This document shows positions 26,115 to 35,947 of a stretch of 64,000 bases of DNA, one piece after another; within the stretch, counting starts at the first letter, position 1; every line of letters starts with the position of its first letter. The notes beneath the pieces were generated by a model that was not told where the DNA came from, searched no databases, and saw only the letters and a program-made list of their open reading frames with translations. The position numbers and the translations under genes are program-made. The DNA is from Rhizobacter sp. SG703 (lineage in GTDB: Bacteria; Pseudomonadota; Gammaproteobacteria; Burkholderiales; Burkholderiaceae_C): NCBI RefSeq assembly GCF_012275445.1, contig NZ_JAAZQK010000001.1, positions 491,198 to 555,197 on the forward strand, given 5' to 3'.

Positions 26115-26864
26115 TCACGGCCACGAGGTTTCGCGCATCGGCAGCACGGTCACCTCCGGCACCACCGTCTCGTCCGGCTGGCTCAGCACGAAGCGCACCG
26201 CGTTGGCGACGTTCAGCGGGTCCTGCAGCACGCCCGGGTCGATGTCCGGGAAGCGGTCGAGCAGGAACGGCGTGCGCATGCCGCCGGCCACCACCGCCGA
26301 CACCTTGATGCCCTGCGGCCGCAGCTCGGCATGCAGCGCGTGCGACAGCCCGAGCAGCCCCCACTTGGTCGCGTGGTACGCGGCGGCGTTCGGCCACGCG
26401 CGCTTCGACGCGGTCGACGCGATGTTGACGATGTGCCCGCCGCCGCCGCCCGCGGTCTTCGGGCCCATGATGGCCGCCGCATGCTTGGCCACCAGGAACG
26501 GCCCGGTCAGGTTGGTGCGCAGCACGCGCTCCCAGTCGTCGGCCGCCAGCTCGGCGATCGGCACGGTGATGTCGATCGCCGCGTTGTTGACGACCGCGTC
26601 GAGCCGGCCGAAGCGCTCGCGCACCTCGGACAGCATCGCGCGCACCTGCGCGTCGTCGCCGACGTCCAGCGGCAGCGCGACCGCCTCGATGCCGGCATCG
26701 GCCAGCACCGCGACCCGGTCCTGCGCGCGTTCGACCGCCAGGTCGGCGATGACCGGCTTCATGCCGGCCTCGCCCAGCACCTGCGCGATGGCCGCGCCGA
26801 GCCCGCGCGAGCCGCCGGTGACGACGACCACCTGGCCGCGCAACGAGGGAATGGAAGATGTCAT
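26115..26864 (-). CDS. Classical short-chain dehydrogenase/reductase
   Basis: This 249-residue SDR has the cofactor motif VVTGGSRGLGAAIAQVLGE, NNAAIDITV and the catalytic Ser, Tyr and Lys in NIASTASKRAWPNAAAYHATK, split over residues about 146-166. AAGGAG precedes ATG 26864. It is co-transcribed with the carbamoyltransferase and is probably a ketoreductase or epimerase-type step on a sugar or lipid. The substrate is not predictable. VAGGMRTPFL after the active site is typical of FabG-like members. Confidence 0.9.
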   Translation of the reverse strand: MTSSIPSLRGQVVVVTGGSRGLGAAIAQVLGEAGMKPVIADLAVERAQDRVAVLADAGIEAVALPLDVGDDAQVRAMLSEVRERFGRLDAVVNNAAIDITVPIAELAADDWERVLRTNLTGPFLVAKHAAAIMGPKTAGGGGGHIVNIASTASKRAWPNAAAYHATKWGLLGLSHALHAELRPQGIKVSAVVAGGMRTPFLLDRFPDIDPGVLQDPLNVANAVRFVLSQPDETVVPEVTVLPMRETSWP

Positions 26865-26902
26865 GGGTTCTCCTTGGAAAGAAATGCCGCAGCCCGGAAA
26901 GG

Positions 26903-26916
26903 GCAGGCGGCGTGCC
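26903..26916 (-). promoter_or_regulatory. Sigma-54-type promoter upstream of SDR-carbamoyltransferase
   Basis: The minus strand reads CGGCACGCCGCCTGCC, with GG at 26916-26915 and GC at 26904-26903, a full match to the shared core. It lies in the 54-bp gap after the ABC-fusion stop. The predicted start is near 26891, 27 nt before ATG 26864. Confidence 0.78.
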
Positions 26917-26918
26917 GC

Positions 26919-29708
26919 TCAGGCGGCGGCCCGGGCCGGCCCGCCGCGGCCAGCCAGCGTGTACAGCGCGACCACCAGCTCGCGCGGCTCGACCGGCTTC
27001 ACCAGGTGCACCTGGAAACCGGCCATCAGCGCGCGCACCCGGTCGTCCGGCTGCGCCAGCCCGGTCAGCGCGACGGCCGGCATGCGCTGCTCCAGCGGCA
27101 CGCGGCGCTGGTCCTCCAGCTGCCGCACGCGGCGCATCACGCCGTAGCCGTCCTCGTCGCCGAGCACGATGTCGCAGACCATCAGCGCCGGCCACAGGCT
27201 GGCCGGGTGGCGCCCCAGCCAGTCGAGCGTCGCGCTGCCGCTGTCGAACAGCAGCACGTCGGCGCCCTCCACCTCCAGCACCATGCCGAGCGACTCGCGC
27301 GCGTCGGCGCTGTCGTCCACCACCATCACGCGCAGCCCGGCCAGCGGCTGCGGCGCCAGCGGCAGCACCGGCTGCGTCGGCACCGCATCGGCGACGATCG
27401 CGCGCAGCGGCAGGTCGACCCGGTAGCGCATGCCGTTCAGCGCGCCCGGCGGCTCGATCGAGAAGCTGCCGCCCTGGCGCTCGACAGTCGAGCGCAGCTG
27501 CATCGGGTCGAGCGGCGTCTCGGTGCCGTGCGGCAGCGGCATCTCATCGTTGGCGGCCGCCGGCAGCCCGTTGCCGGCCGCGTGGCGGCCGTCGGTCACG
27601 CTCAGGCAGGCGTTGCCGTCGCGCCGTTCCAGCTTCAGCTCGACGCGCCCGCCCGGCGGCGTCGCCTGCACCGCCCACATGCCGAGCTCGCGCAGCACCT
27701 GGGCCAGCGTGCTCGGGTCGCCGGTGATGCTGGCGTTGTCGATGTCGATGTCGGTGTAGAGCCGCACCTGGCGCGCGTCGATGGCCGCGCGCAGCCCGTC
27801 GATCGCGTTCGCGACCAGCGCGACCAGGTTGACCGGCTGGCGCGCCATCTGCCGCTCCAGCCGCTCGAACTCCTGCTGCTGGCGCTGCAGGTTCCACAGC
27901 TGCGCATACAGCCCGTCTCGCGCCAGCAGCGCATCGTGGCGGCCACGCTCGACGATGCGGCCCTTGTCGAGCACGACGATCTCGTCGGCATTCACCACGG
28001 TCGACAGCCGGTGCGCGATGACCAGCGTGGTGCGGCCCTGCGCGATGCGGTCCAGCTCGCCCTGGATCGCCCGCTCGGCCCGGGTGTCGAGCGCCGAGGT
28101 GGCCTCGTCGAAGATCATGATCGGCGGGTTCTTCAGGAAGGCGCGCGCGATCGCGATGCGCTGCTTCTCGCCGCCCGACAGCTTCATGCCGCGCTCGCCG
28201 ACCACGGTCTCGTACTGCTGCGGCAGCGACAGGATGAACTCGTGCACCTGGGCCGCCTTGGCCGCCTCGACCACCTCGGCGATGCCGGCGCCCTGGCGGC
28301 CGTACGCGATGTTGTAGGCGATCGTGTCGTTGAACAGCACGGTGTCCTGCGGCACCACGCCGATCGCCTCGCGCAAGGACCGCAGCGTCAGCGCGCGCAC
28401 GTCCTGGCCGTCGATCGCGATGCGCCCGCCGTTCACGTCGTACAGCCGCAGCACCAGCCGCGCCAGCGTCGACTTGCCGGAACCGCTGCCACCGACCACC
28501 GCCACCGTGCTGCCGGCCGGCAGCTCCAGGTCGACGTCGCTGAGCACCTGGCGGCCGGCCTCGTAAGAGAAGTCGACGTGCTCGAAGGTGATCCGGCCGC
28601 CGCGCGGCTGCAGCGCGGTGCTGCCGATGCGGTCCTCGATGTCGGGCTTCTCGTCGAGCAGCGCGAACAGCTTCTCGGTGTTGACCAGCGCATCGCTCGC
28701 CTCGCGGAACACGAAGCCCAGCGCATTCAGCGGCAGGCAGACCTGGATCACGTAGGCATTCAGCAGCACCAGGTCGCCGACCGTCATCAGACCGCGCACC
28801 GTCTGCTGGCCGGCCAGCAGCATCACCGCCGCGACGCCGGCGGCGATCACCGCGCTCTGCCCGATGTGCAGCGCCGACAGCATGCGCTGGTTGGTGACGG
28901 TGCCCGCGACCCACTGCTCGCAGATCGCGGCATAGCGCTCGCGCTCGTAGTCCTCGCGGGCGTGGCTCTTGACGGTCTCGTAGTTCAGCAGGCTGTCGAC
29001 CAGCCGGCCGTTGGCGCGCGAGTCCATCTCGTTGACGCGGCGCTGCCGCAGTTCGCGCTTCTGCGTCAGCAGCGTGGTCAGCGTCGCGTAGACGACGAAG
29101 GTGACGACGATGATCAGCGTGAACCAGACGCTGTAGTTGAAGGCCAGCACGCCGAGCACCGCGACGAACTCGGCCAGCGTCGGAACCACGGTGAACAGCC
29201 CGGCACCGAGCAGGAAGCCGACGCCGCTGGTGCCGCGCTCGACCTCGCGGATCAGCTGCCCGGTGTTGCGCTGCACGTGGAAGCGCGGGCTCAGCGACAT
29301 CAGGTGCGCGAAGCTGCGCTGCGACACCGCGGTGACGGTGCGCTGCGTGACCGGCGCGAACACGAGGTCGCGCAGCTCGGTGAACAGCGTGCCGAGGAAG
29401 CGCAGCAGCGCATAGCCGAGCAGCAGGAAGACCGGCACCACCAGCACCATCGGCGGCCCGCTCGCGGCGATGCCCGCACTGGCGGCCGCCGACGCGGCGC
29501 CGGCCGCCAGCGCGGCGCTCGCCGGCTCGGCCAGCCCGTCGGGCCGGCTGAACTGGTCGACGATCGCCTTCAGCACCAGCGGCACCACGACGCCGGCCGC
29601 CTTCGCGAGGACCAGCAGCACGAGCGCCAGCGCCGCGCGGCCGCGGTGCTGCCAGGCCGCCGCCCACAGCCCGGCGAAGACGCGGCGCCGGTCGAAGGTG
29701 GCCGCCAT
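26919..29708 (-). CDS. ABC exporter fused to a degenerate histidine-kinase ATPase domain and a receiver domain
   Basis: The protein has 929 residues. Residues 1 to about 340 are a six-helix exporter domain of the Atm1/ABCB7-like type, with an Ala-rich insert near 65-85. The nucleotide-binding domain has Walker A GGSGSGKST (Lys412), signature LSGGEKQRIAIARA, Walker B IMIFDEATSALD (Glu535) and the His switch in VIAHRLST. Residues about 640-790 resemble a kinase-type ATPase domain (GDPSTLAQVLRELGMWAV, GMRYRVDLPL). The N-box Asn is absent and there is no phosphoacceptor His. The last 125 residues are a receiver with Asp846 in LMVCDIVLG, a Thr in ALTGLA and a Lys in HLVKPVEP. The gene lies 18 bp downstream of rpoN. 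Confidence 0.9.
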   Translation of the reverse strand: MAATFDRRRVFAGLWAAAWQHRGRAALALVLLVLAKAAGVVVPLVLKAIVDQFSRPDGLAEPASAALAAGAASAAASAGIAASGPPMVLVVPVFLLLGYALLRFLGTLFTELRDLVFAPVTQRTVTAVSQRSFAHLMSLSPRFHVQRNTGQLIREVERGTSGVGFLLGAGLFTVVPTLAEFVAVLGVLAFNYSVWFTLIIVVTFVVYATLTTLLTQKRELRQRRVNEMDSRANGRLVDSLLNYETVKSHAREDYERERYAAICEQWVAGTVTNQRMLSALHIGQSAVIAAGVAAVMLLAGQQTVRGLMTVGDLVLLNAYVIQVCLPLNALGFVFREASDALVNTEKLFALLDEKPDIEDRIGSTALQPRGGRITFEHVDFSYEAGRQVLSDVDLELPAGSTVAVVGGSGSGKSTLARLVLRLYDVNGGRIAIDGQDVRALTLRSLREAIGVVPQDTVLFNDTIAYNIAYGRQGAGIAEVVEAAKAAQVHEFILSLPQQYETVVGERGMKLSGGEKQRIAIARAFLKNPPIMIFDEATSALDTRAERAIQGELDRIAQGRTTLVIAHRLSTVVNADEIVVLDKGRIVERGRHDALLARDGLYAQLWNLQRQQQEFERLERQMARQPVNLVALVANAIDGLRAAIDARQVRLYTDIDIDNASITGDPSTLAQVLRELGMWAVQATPPGGRVELKLERRDGNACLSVTDGRHAAGNGLPAAANDEMPLPHGTETPLDPMQLRSTVERQGGSFSIEPPGALNGMRYRVDLPLRAIVADAVPTQPVLPLAPQPLAGLRVMVVDDSADARESLGMVLEVEGADVLLFDSGSATLDWLGRHPASLWPALMVCDIVLGDEDGYGVMRRVRQLEDQRRVPLEQRMPAVALTGLAQPDDRVRALMAGFQVHLVKPVEPRELVVALYTLAGRGGPARAAA

Positions 29709-29726
29709 CGTTGCCGTCGCGCGGAT

Positions 29727-31250
29727 TCAGGCGACCGCGCCGTCGCGCGCCGCCTGCGCCTCGTCGGCGCGCCGCCGCCCGACCGAGTCGACGCGCAGCT
29801 GGTGCCGGTACTTCGTGACGGTGCGCCGCGCGACCACCAGCCCCTGCCGCGCGAGCCGGCGCGTGATCTCGGCATCCGACAGCCGCTGGCCGGCCTCCTC
29901 CTGCTCGAGCATCTCCTTGATCAGCCCGCGCACCGCCGTGCCGGAGTAGGCCAGGCCGCCGTCGCCGGCCGTCATCGCGCGCGAGAAGAAGTACTTCAGC
30001 TCGAACACGCCGCTCGGCGTCGCGATGTACTTGTTGCTGGTGACGCGCGAGACGGTGGATTCGTGCACCCCGACCTCGTCGGCGATCTCGCGCAGCCCGA
30101 GCGGCTTCATCGCCGGCGGGCCGTAGTCGAAGAACAGGTGCTGGCGCTTCACGATCGCCTGCGCGACGCCGAGGATGGTGGCGAAGCGCTGCTCGACGTT
30201 GCGCAGCGTCCAGCGCGCCTCGCGCAGCTGCTCGGCCATCTGCGGGTGCGATTCGTCGCCGCGCTGGCGCGAGAACAGATCGGCGTACACCCGGTGCAGC
30301 CGCACCCGCGGCACCACCGCCGGGTTCAGCTGCACCAGCCAGCGCGAGTGGCCGCGGCGCACGATCACGTCGGGCGTGACGTAGCGGATGTCGGCATGGC
30401 CGAGCCGCCAGCCCGGCCGCGGGTCGAGCCGGCGGATCGCCGCGCAGGCGTCGGCCACCAGCGGCAGCGGCCGCCCGAGGATGCGCGCCAGCGCCGCCAT
30501 GTCCTTGCCGGCCAGCGCGTCCAGCCGCTCCGCAATGATGAGCCGCGCCAGCGCGCGCTGCTCCGGGCAGGCGATGGCGCCGAGCTGCAGCGACAGGCAC
30601 TCGACCACGTTGCGCGCGCCGACGCCCGCCGGTTCGAGCGACTGCACGCGGCGCAGCGCGATCTGCAGTTCGTCCGGCGTCGCCGGCGGGTCGAGCGCCG
30701 TCACCTCGACCAGCTCGTCGAGGCTGTCCAGGCGCAGGTAGCCGTCGTCGTCGAGCGAGTCGACGATGGCCTTCGCCAGCGTCAGATCGCGCGGCGGCAG
30801 CGGCAGCACGTGCAGCTGGCCGTGCAGCGCGTCGGCCAGCGAGGTCGGTGCGGCGACACGGTTCATCGGCGACGACTCGCCGTCGTCGCCGCGCGGCGCG
30901 TCGCTGCCGCCGCCGGCCGCCCCGCCGGCCAGGTGCCAGTCGTCGCGCTCCTCGGCGGCGTCGGGCCCGGTGCCGGGCACGGCGTCGATCTCGGGATCGG
31001 ACTCGGGGCCGGGATCGCCCGGCCCCTCGCCGACCGCCGAGGCCGGCAGGATGCCGCCGATCGCCAGCCCCTGCGGCAGCGGCGGTCCCTCGTCCTCGAC
31101 CGGTTCGAGAAAAGGGTTGCTGTCGAGCGCCTGGCGCACTTCCTGCGCAAACTCCATCGACGACAGCTGCAGCAGGCGCACCGCTTGCTGGAGACGGGGT
31201 GAAAGAGCCTGATGCTGCCGCTGGTCGGCACGCAAGGTCAACGCAGACAT
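29727..31250 (-). CDS. rpoN: RNA polymerase sigma-54 factor, probable RpoN paralogue
   Basis: This 507-residue sigma-54 has the Gln/Leu-rich activator-interacting region I (LSPRLQQAVRLLQLSSMEFA), an acidic region II near 60-120, and core-binding and HTH segments (LREIADEVGVHESTVSRVTS). The RpoN box is ARRTVTKYR near residues 474-482, where the canonical form is ARRTVAKYR. The housekeeping copy in betaproteobacteria, as I know it, usually sits beside lptB and hpf. Here it is followed by an exporter and faces a hybrid kinase, so this is probably a second, dedicated copy. A sigma-54-type element lies upstream, suggesting autoactivation. ATG 31250 gives MSALTLRAD. Confidence 0.95.
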   Translation of the reverse strand: MSALTLRADQRQHQALSPRLQQAVRLLQLSSMEFAQEVRQALDSNPFLEPVEDEGPPLPQGLAIGGILPASAVGEGPGDPGPESDPEIDAVPGTGPDAAEERDDWHLAGGAAGGGSDAPRGDDGESSPMNRVAAPTSLADALHGQLHVLPLPPRDLTLAKAIVDSLDDDGYLRLDSLDELVEVTALDPPATPDELQIALRRVQSLEPAGVGARNVVECLSLQLGAIACPEQRALARLIIAERLDALAGKDMAALARILGRPLPLVADACAAIRRLDPRPGWRLGHADIRYVTPDVIVRRGHSRWLVQLNPAVVPRVRLHRVYADLFSRQRGDESHPQMAEQLREARWTLRNVEQRFATILGVAQAIVKRQHLFFDYGPPAMKPLGLREIADEVGVHESTVSRVTSNKYIATPSGVFELKYFFSRAMTAGDGGLAYSGTAVRGLIKEMLEQEEAGQRLSDAEITRRLARQGLVVARRTVTKYRHQLRVDSVGRRRADEAQAARDGAVA

Positions 31251-31425
31251 GGGACGGAGCCTCCGGTCTCGTGTGGGTTTCAGATGCACCGAAAAGGCAA
31301 GGCCCATGCCGCACGCCGACACCGCTGTTTTTTTGCTGGCGCTGCCTGCGCAGAACGCGCCGGCGGTCGTCCCGCGCCGCCCGCGGGCTTCGTGTCGGCG
31401 CTTTCCGTTTCCAGCAGTTTTTGCT

Positions 31426-31439
31426 GCAATCGGCGTGCC
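31426..31439 (-). promoter_or_regulatory. Sigma-54-type promoter upstream of rpoN
   Basis: The minus strand reads CGGCACGCCGATTGCA, with GG at 31439-31438 and GC at 31427-31426, one mismatch from the shared core and close to the classical consensus. The predicted start is near 31414, leaving a 164-nt leader before ATG 31250. It sits about 21 bp from the start codon of the divergent kinase. Confidence 0.72.
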
Positions 31440-31460
31440 GCAACCCGGCGGGGGATCGCG

Positions 31461-34448
31461 ATGAAGCGACCGTCCGTGCAGGCCCTGCGCCAGCGCTTCG
31501 ACGGCATGCAGCTGTCGCTGCGCAGCACGCTGCTGCTGGTGCTGCTGCTGGCGGCGGTGCCGATCGCCGCGCTGATGTCGTGGCAGATCCTCGACGAGCT
31601 GCGCAGCGACGAGGCGCGGCGGCAGGCGCGGCTGGCCGCGGCCTCGACCGCGCTGTCGAAGGCGGTCGAGCGCGAGCTCGAATCGTCGATCGACGCGCTC
31701 AACATCCTCGCGGTATCCGACAGCCTGCGCGGCGGCGACATGGGCGCGTTCGCCCGCGGGCTGGCCGCCGCCGGCCGGCTGCGCGCCGGCTGGCAGGGCG
31801 CCTTCGTCGCCGATGCCGACGGCACGCTGCGGCTGGACACCGCGACGCCGGGCCGGCGCGACAGGTTGCGGCTGCCCGACCTGCAGCGCGTCGGCCCGGG
31901 GCTCGGCGCGGTCGTCTCCGACCTCGTCACCGAGCCGGGCAGCCGGCAGTACGCGACGGCGGTGATGGTGCCGCTGCCGGCGATGCGGCCCGATCCGTCG
32001 GGCCGGGATGCGCCGCCCCGGGTGCTCGGTGTCTGGATCCCGCTGCGCACCTGGCAGTCGCTGATCGAACACGCGGTGCCGCTGGACGCCGGCATCAGCA
32101 CGCTGTGCGACGGCCAGGGCCGGGCCATCGCCCGCACCGAGGCGCCGGAGCGCTTCGTCGCGAGCCCGATGTGCCGCGGCGCGGTCGAGCCTGCCGTCAT
32201 GCGGCTGCCGCAGCCCGAACTCGGCGACGCCTACGTCGCGCAGCAGCAGGTCGCCGGCAGCGGCTGGCGGGTGATGGTGTCGAACGCCGCGATGCCGCTG
32301 GAGCAGGCGCAGCGCGCCGCGGTCGCCACCGCGCTCGCGACCGTCGGCGCCTGCCTGCTGCTCGGCTGGTCGGTCGCGCTGCTGATGGCGCGGCGCATCA
32401 CGCGGCCGCTGCAGCGGCTCGCCGCGGGGCTGGACGCGACCCCGTCGCACGGCCCGCAGGTGCGCGAGATCGAGGCGCTCGGCGAAGCGATGCGCCAGGC
32501 GCGCGAACGCGACAGTGCGGCCCGCGCCGAACTGGAGCGCCGCGCCGAGGAGTTCGAGACGCTGTTCACCTGCACGCCGGTCGGGCTCGCGTTCGCGCAC
32601 GACGTCGACTGCCGCGTGGTCACGCACAACGCCGCGATGGACCGGCTGTTCGGCCCGTCGCCGCAGGCCGGCAGCAACGGCGACGACGGCTGGCAGATGC
32701 TGCGCGACGGCCGGCCGCTGCCGCGCTGCGACTGGCCGCTGTGCGTGGCGGCGCGCACCGGCGAGCCGGTCGAGACCGCCGAGCTGGAGGTGCAGCTGCC
32801 GGGCCGGCCGCGCCAACGCGTGCTCGCGAGCGCGATGCCGCTGCGCGACGACGACGGCCGCCCGCGCGGTGCGATCGGCGCGCTGGTCGACATCAGCGAC
32901 CAGGTGCGCGCGAAGAACGAGCTGCTGCAGAGCAACGGCCGCCTGCGCGAGAGCCAGCGGCTGGTGGAACTGGCGCAGGAGGTCGGCCAGGTCGGCTTCT
33001 TCGAGTACCACGTCGCGCAGGACCTGCTGACCTGGACGCCCGGCCAGGCCCGGCTGCTCGGACGCGACGGGCAAGCGCTCGCGGGCACGCTGGCCGAGCT
33101 GCTCGACCTGGCGGAACCCGACGACCGGCGCGACATGGAGCTGGTGCTGCTGCGCGCCTTCGCCGCGCGGCGCGCGAGCGAGAACCTGGAATACCGCATC
33201 GCGCTGCCGGACGGCCGCGAGCGATGGATCTCGACGCGCGTGGCGATCAGCTACGGCGACGACGGCCGGCCCTGCCAGCTGCTGGGCGTCAGCATCGACG
33301 TCAGCGACCGGCGCCGCGCCGAGCGGGCGACCGTCGCGCTGATGGCGCACGAGCAGCAGGCGCGCGAGAAGGCCGAGGCGGTGAACCGCGCGAAGGACGA
33401 GCTGCTCGCGATGCTGGGCCACGAGCTGCGCAACCCGCTCGGCGCGATCTCGTCGGCGGCCGAAGTGCTGGCCAGCCGGCCGCCGCCCGCGCTGGTCGCG
33501 AGCGCCTGCGAGATCATCGCGCGCCAGACCCGCCACCTGACCCGCCTGATGGCCGAGATGCTGGACACCACGCGGCTGATGTCGGGCCAGATGGCGCTGG
33601 TGCGCCAGGTGTGCGAGCTGGCGCCGCTGGTGCACTCGGCGCTGGCCCCGCTGCAGGCCGGTGCGGCGGCGAGCGGCCATGCACTCGCGCTCGCGCTGGA
33701 CGAGGCCTGGGCCGAAGTCGACCCGCTGCGCATCGAGCAGGCGATCTCGCAGCTGGTCGGCAACGCGCTGAAGTACACGCCGGCCGGCACCACGGTGCGG
33801 ATCCGCCTCGAACGCGACGGCGGCGAGGCGGTGCTGCAGGTCGGCGACGACGGCCCCGGCATCGCGCCCGACCTGCTGCCGCGCATCTTCGACCTGTTCG
33901 CGCAGGGCGAGCGCCGCAGCGACCGGCGCGACGGCGGCCTCGGCCTCGGGCTGACGGTGGCCAAGCGGCTGGTCGAGCTGCACGGCGGCACGATCGGCGT
34001 CGACAGCGGCGCCGACGGCACCTGCTTCGAGATCCGGCTGCGCGGCGTGGCGGCGCCGGCCACGTCGCAGGCGCCGGCCTGGCGACCGCCGGTCGCGCCC
34101 CGCCGGGTGCTGGTGATCGAAGACAACGCCGATGCGCTGGCCGCGCTGCACGGCCTGTTGAGCGTCGACGGCCACGAGGTGCTGTCGGAAAGCGATGGCG
34201 GCGCCGGGCTCGCGGCGGTGCTGACGCAGCGCCCCGACCTGGTCATCGTCGACATCGGCCTGCCGACGCTCGACGGCCTGCAGATCGCCCGCCACGCCCG
34301 CGCGAGCGGCTACCCGGGCCGCATGGTCGCGCTGACCGGCTACGGCCGCGAAGACGACGTGCGGCGCTCGCTGAAAGCCGGCTTCGACGCCCACCTGGTG
34401 AAGCCGGTGCATGGCGAGCAGCTGCGCCGCCAGTTGAACGAAGTCTGA
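31461..34448 (+). CDS. Hybrid sensor histidine kinase with periplasmic sensor, HAMP, two PAS-like domains and receiver
   Basis: The protein has 995 residues. A first membrane helix lies near 23-42 (STLLLVLLLAAVPIAALMSW) and a dCache-like extracellular sensor of about 230 residues follows. The second helix lies near 285-310, then HAMP (ARRITRPLQRLA). Two PAS-like segments follow (FETLFTCTPVGLAFAHD; ELAQEVGQVGFFEYHV). The kinase core has His654 in MLGHELRNPLG, the N-box in LVGNALKYTPAG and GDDGPGIAPD. The C-terminal receiver has Asp931 in VIVDIGLPTLDG and Lys in HLVKPVHG. It lies 74 bp upstream of the NtrC-type regulator and divergent to rpoN, so it is the probable input for the sigma-54 regulon. 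Confidence 0.92.
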   Translation: MKRPSVQALRQRFDGMQLSLRSTLLLVLLLAAVPIAALMSWQILDELRSDEARRQARLAAASTALSKAVERELESSIDALNILAVSDSLRGGDMGAFARGLAAAGRLRAGWQGAFVADADGTLRLDTATPGRRDRLRLPDLQRVGPGLGAVVSDLVTEPGSRQYATAVMVPLPAMRPDPSGRDAPPRVLGVWIPLRTWQSLIEHAVPLDAGISTLCDGQGRAIARTEAPERFVASPMCRGAVEPAVMRLPQPELGDAYVAQQQVAGSGWRVMVSNAAMPLEQAQRAAVATALATVGACLLLGWSVALLMARRITRPLQRLAAGLDATPSHGPQVREIEALGEAMRQARERDSAARAELERRAEEFETLFTCTPVGLAFAHDVDCRVVTHNAAMDRLFGPSPQAGSNGDDGWQMLRDGRPLPRCDWPLCVAARTGEPVETAELEVQLPGRPRQRVLASAMPLRDDDGRPRGAIGALVDISDQVRAKNELLQSNGRLRESQRLVELAQEVGQVGFFEYHVAQDLLTWTPGQARLLGRDGQALAGTLAELLDLAEPDDRRDMELVLLRAFAARRASENLEYRIALPDGRERWISTRVAISYGDDGRPCQLLGVSIDVSDRRRAERATVALMAHEQQAREKAEAVNRAKDELLAMLGHELRNPLGAISSAAEVLASRPPPALVASACEIIARQTRHLTRLMAEMLDTTRLMSGQMALVRQVCELAPLVHSALAPLQAGAAASGHALALALDEAWAEVDPLRIEQAISQLVGNALKYTPAGTTVRIRLERDGGEAVLQVGDDGPGIAPDLLPRIFDLFAQGERRSDRRDGGLGLGLTVAKRLVELHGGTIGVDSGADGTCFEIRLRGVAAPATSQAPAWRPPVAPRRVLVIEDNADALAALHGLLSVDGHEVLSESDGGAGLAAVLTQRPDLVIVDIGLPTLDGLQIARHARASGYPGRMVALTGYGREDDVRRSLKAGFDAHLVKPVHGEQLRRQLNEV

Positions 34449-34522
34449 TTGCGTCCTCGCAGAGCGCCCTCAGCTGAACCGATGTCCCTGTCCTTGTCCG
34501 CCACATCCCGAGGAAAGACCGA

Positions 34523-35905
<1,383 letters not shown>

Positions 35906-35909
35906 CGCG

Positions 35910-35928
35910 GGCCGGAACGACGCCGGCC
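35910..35928. terminator. Hairpin between convergent regulator and cheB-like genes
   Basis: GGCCGG at 35910-35915 pairs with CCGGCC at 35923-35928 around a 7-nt loop in the 42-bp convergent gap. There is no T-run. It could act as a bidirectional transcription barrier. Confidence 0.35.
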
Positions 35929-35947
35929 GGCGCGCCGCCACCGCCGT

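Noticed and set aside
26103..31202. A 1699-codon plus-strand frame
   Set aside because: His/Arg/Gln-rich composition and full overlap with SDR, ABC fusion and rpoN genes on the other strand. It is a compositional shadow.
5487..31250. Exosortase/PEP-CTERM type exopolysaccharide locus
   Set aside because: The sigma-54 and NtrC-type regulators suggested it, but no exosortase, PEP-CTERM protein or Wzy/Wzx-type membrane protein is encoded in the window.
31296..31309. Plus-strand GG-N10-GC upstream of the hybrid kinase
   Set aside because: It differs from the shared core at many positions and would give a leader of about 140 nt. At this GC content such bare matches are frequent.
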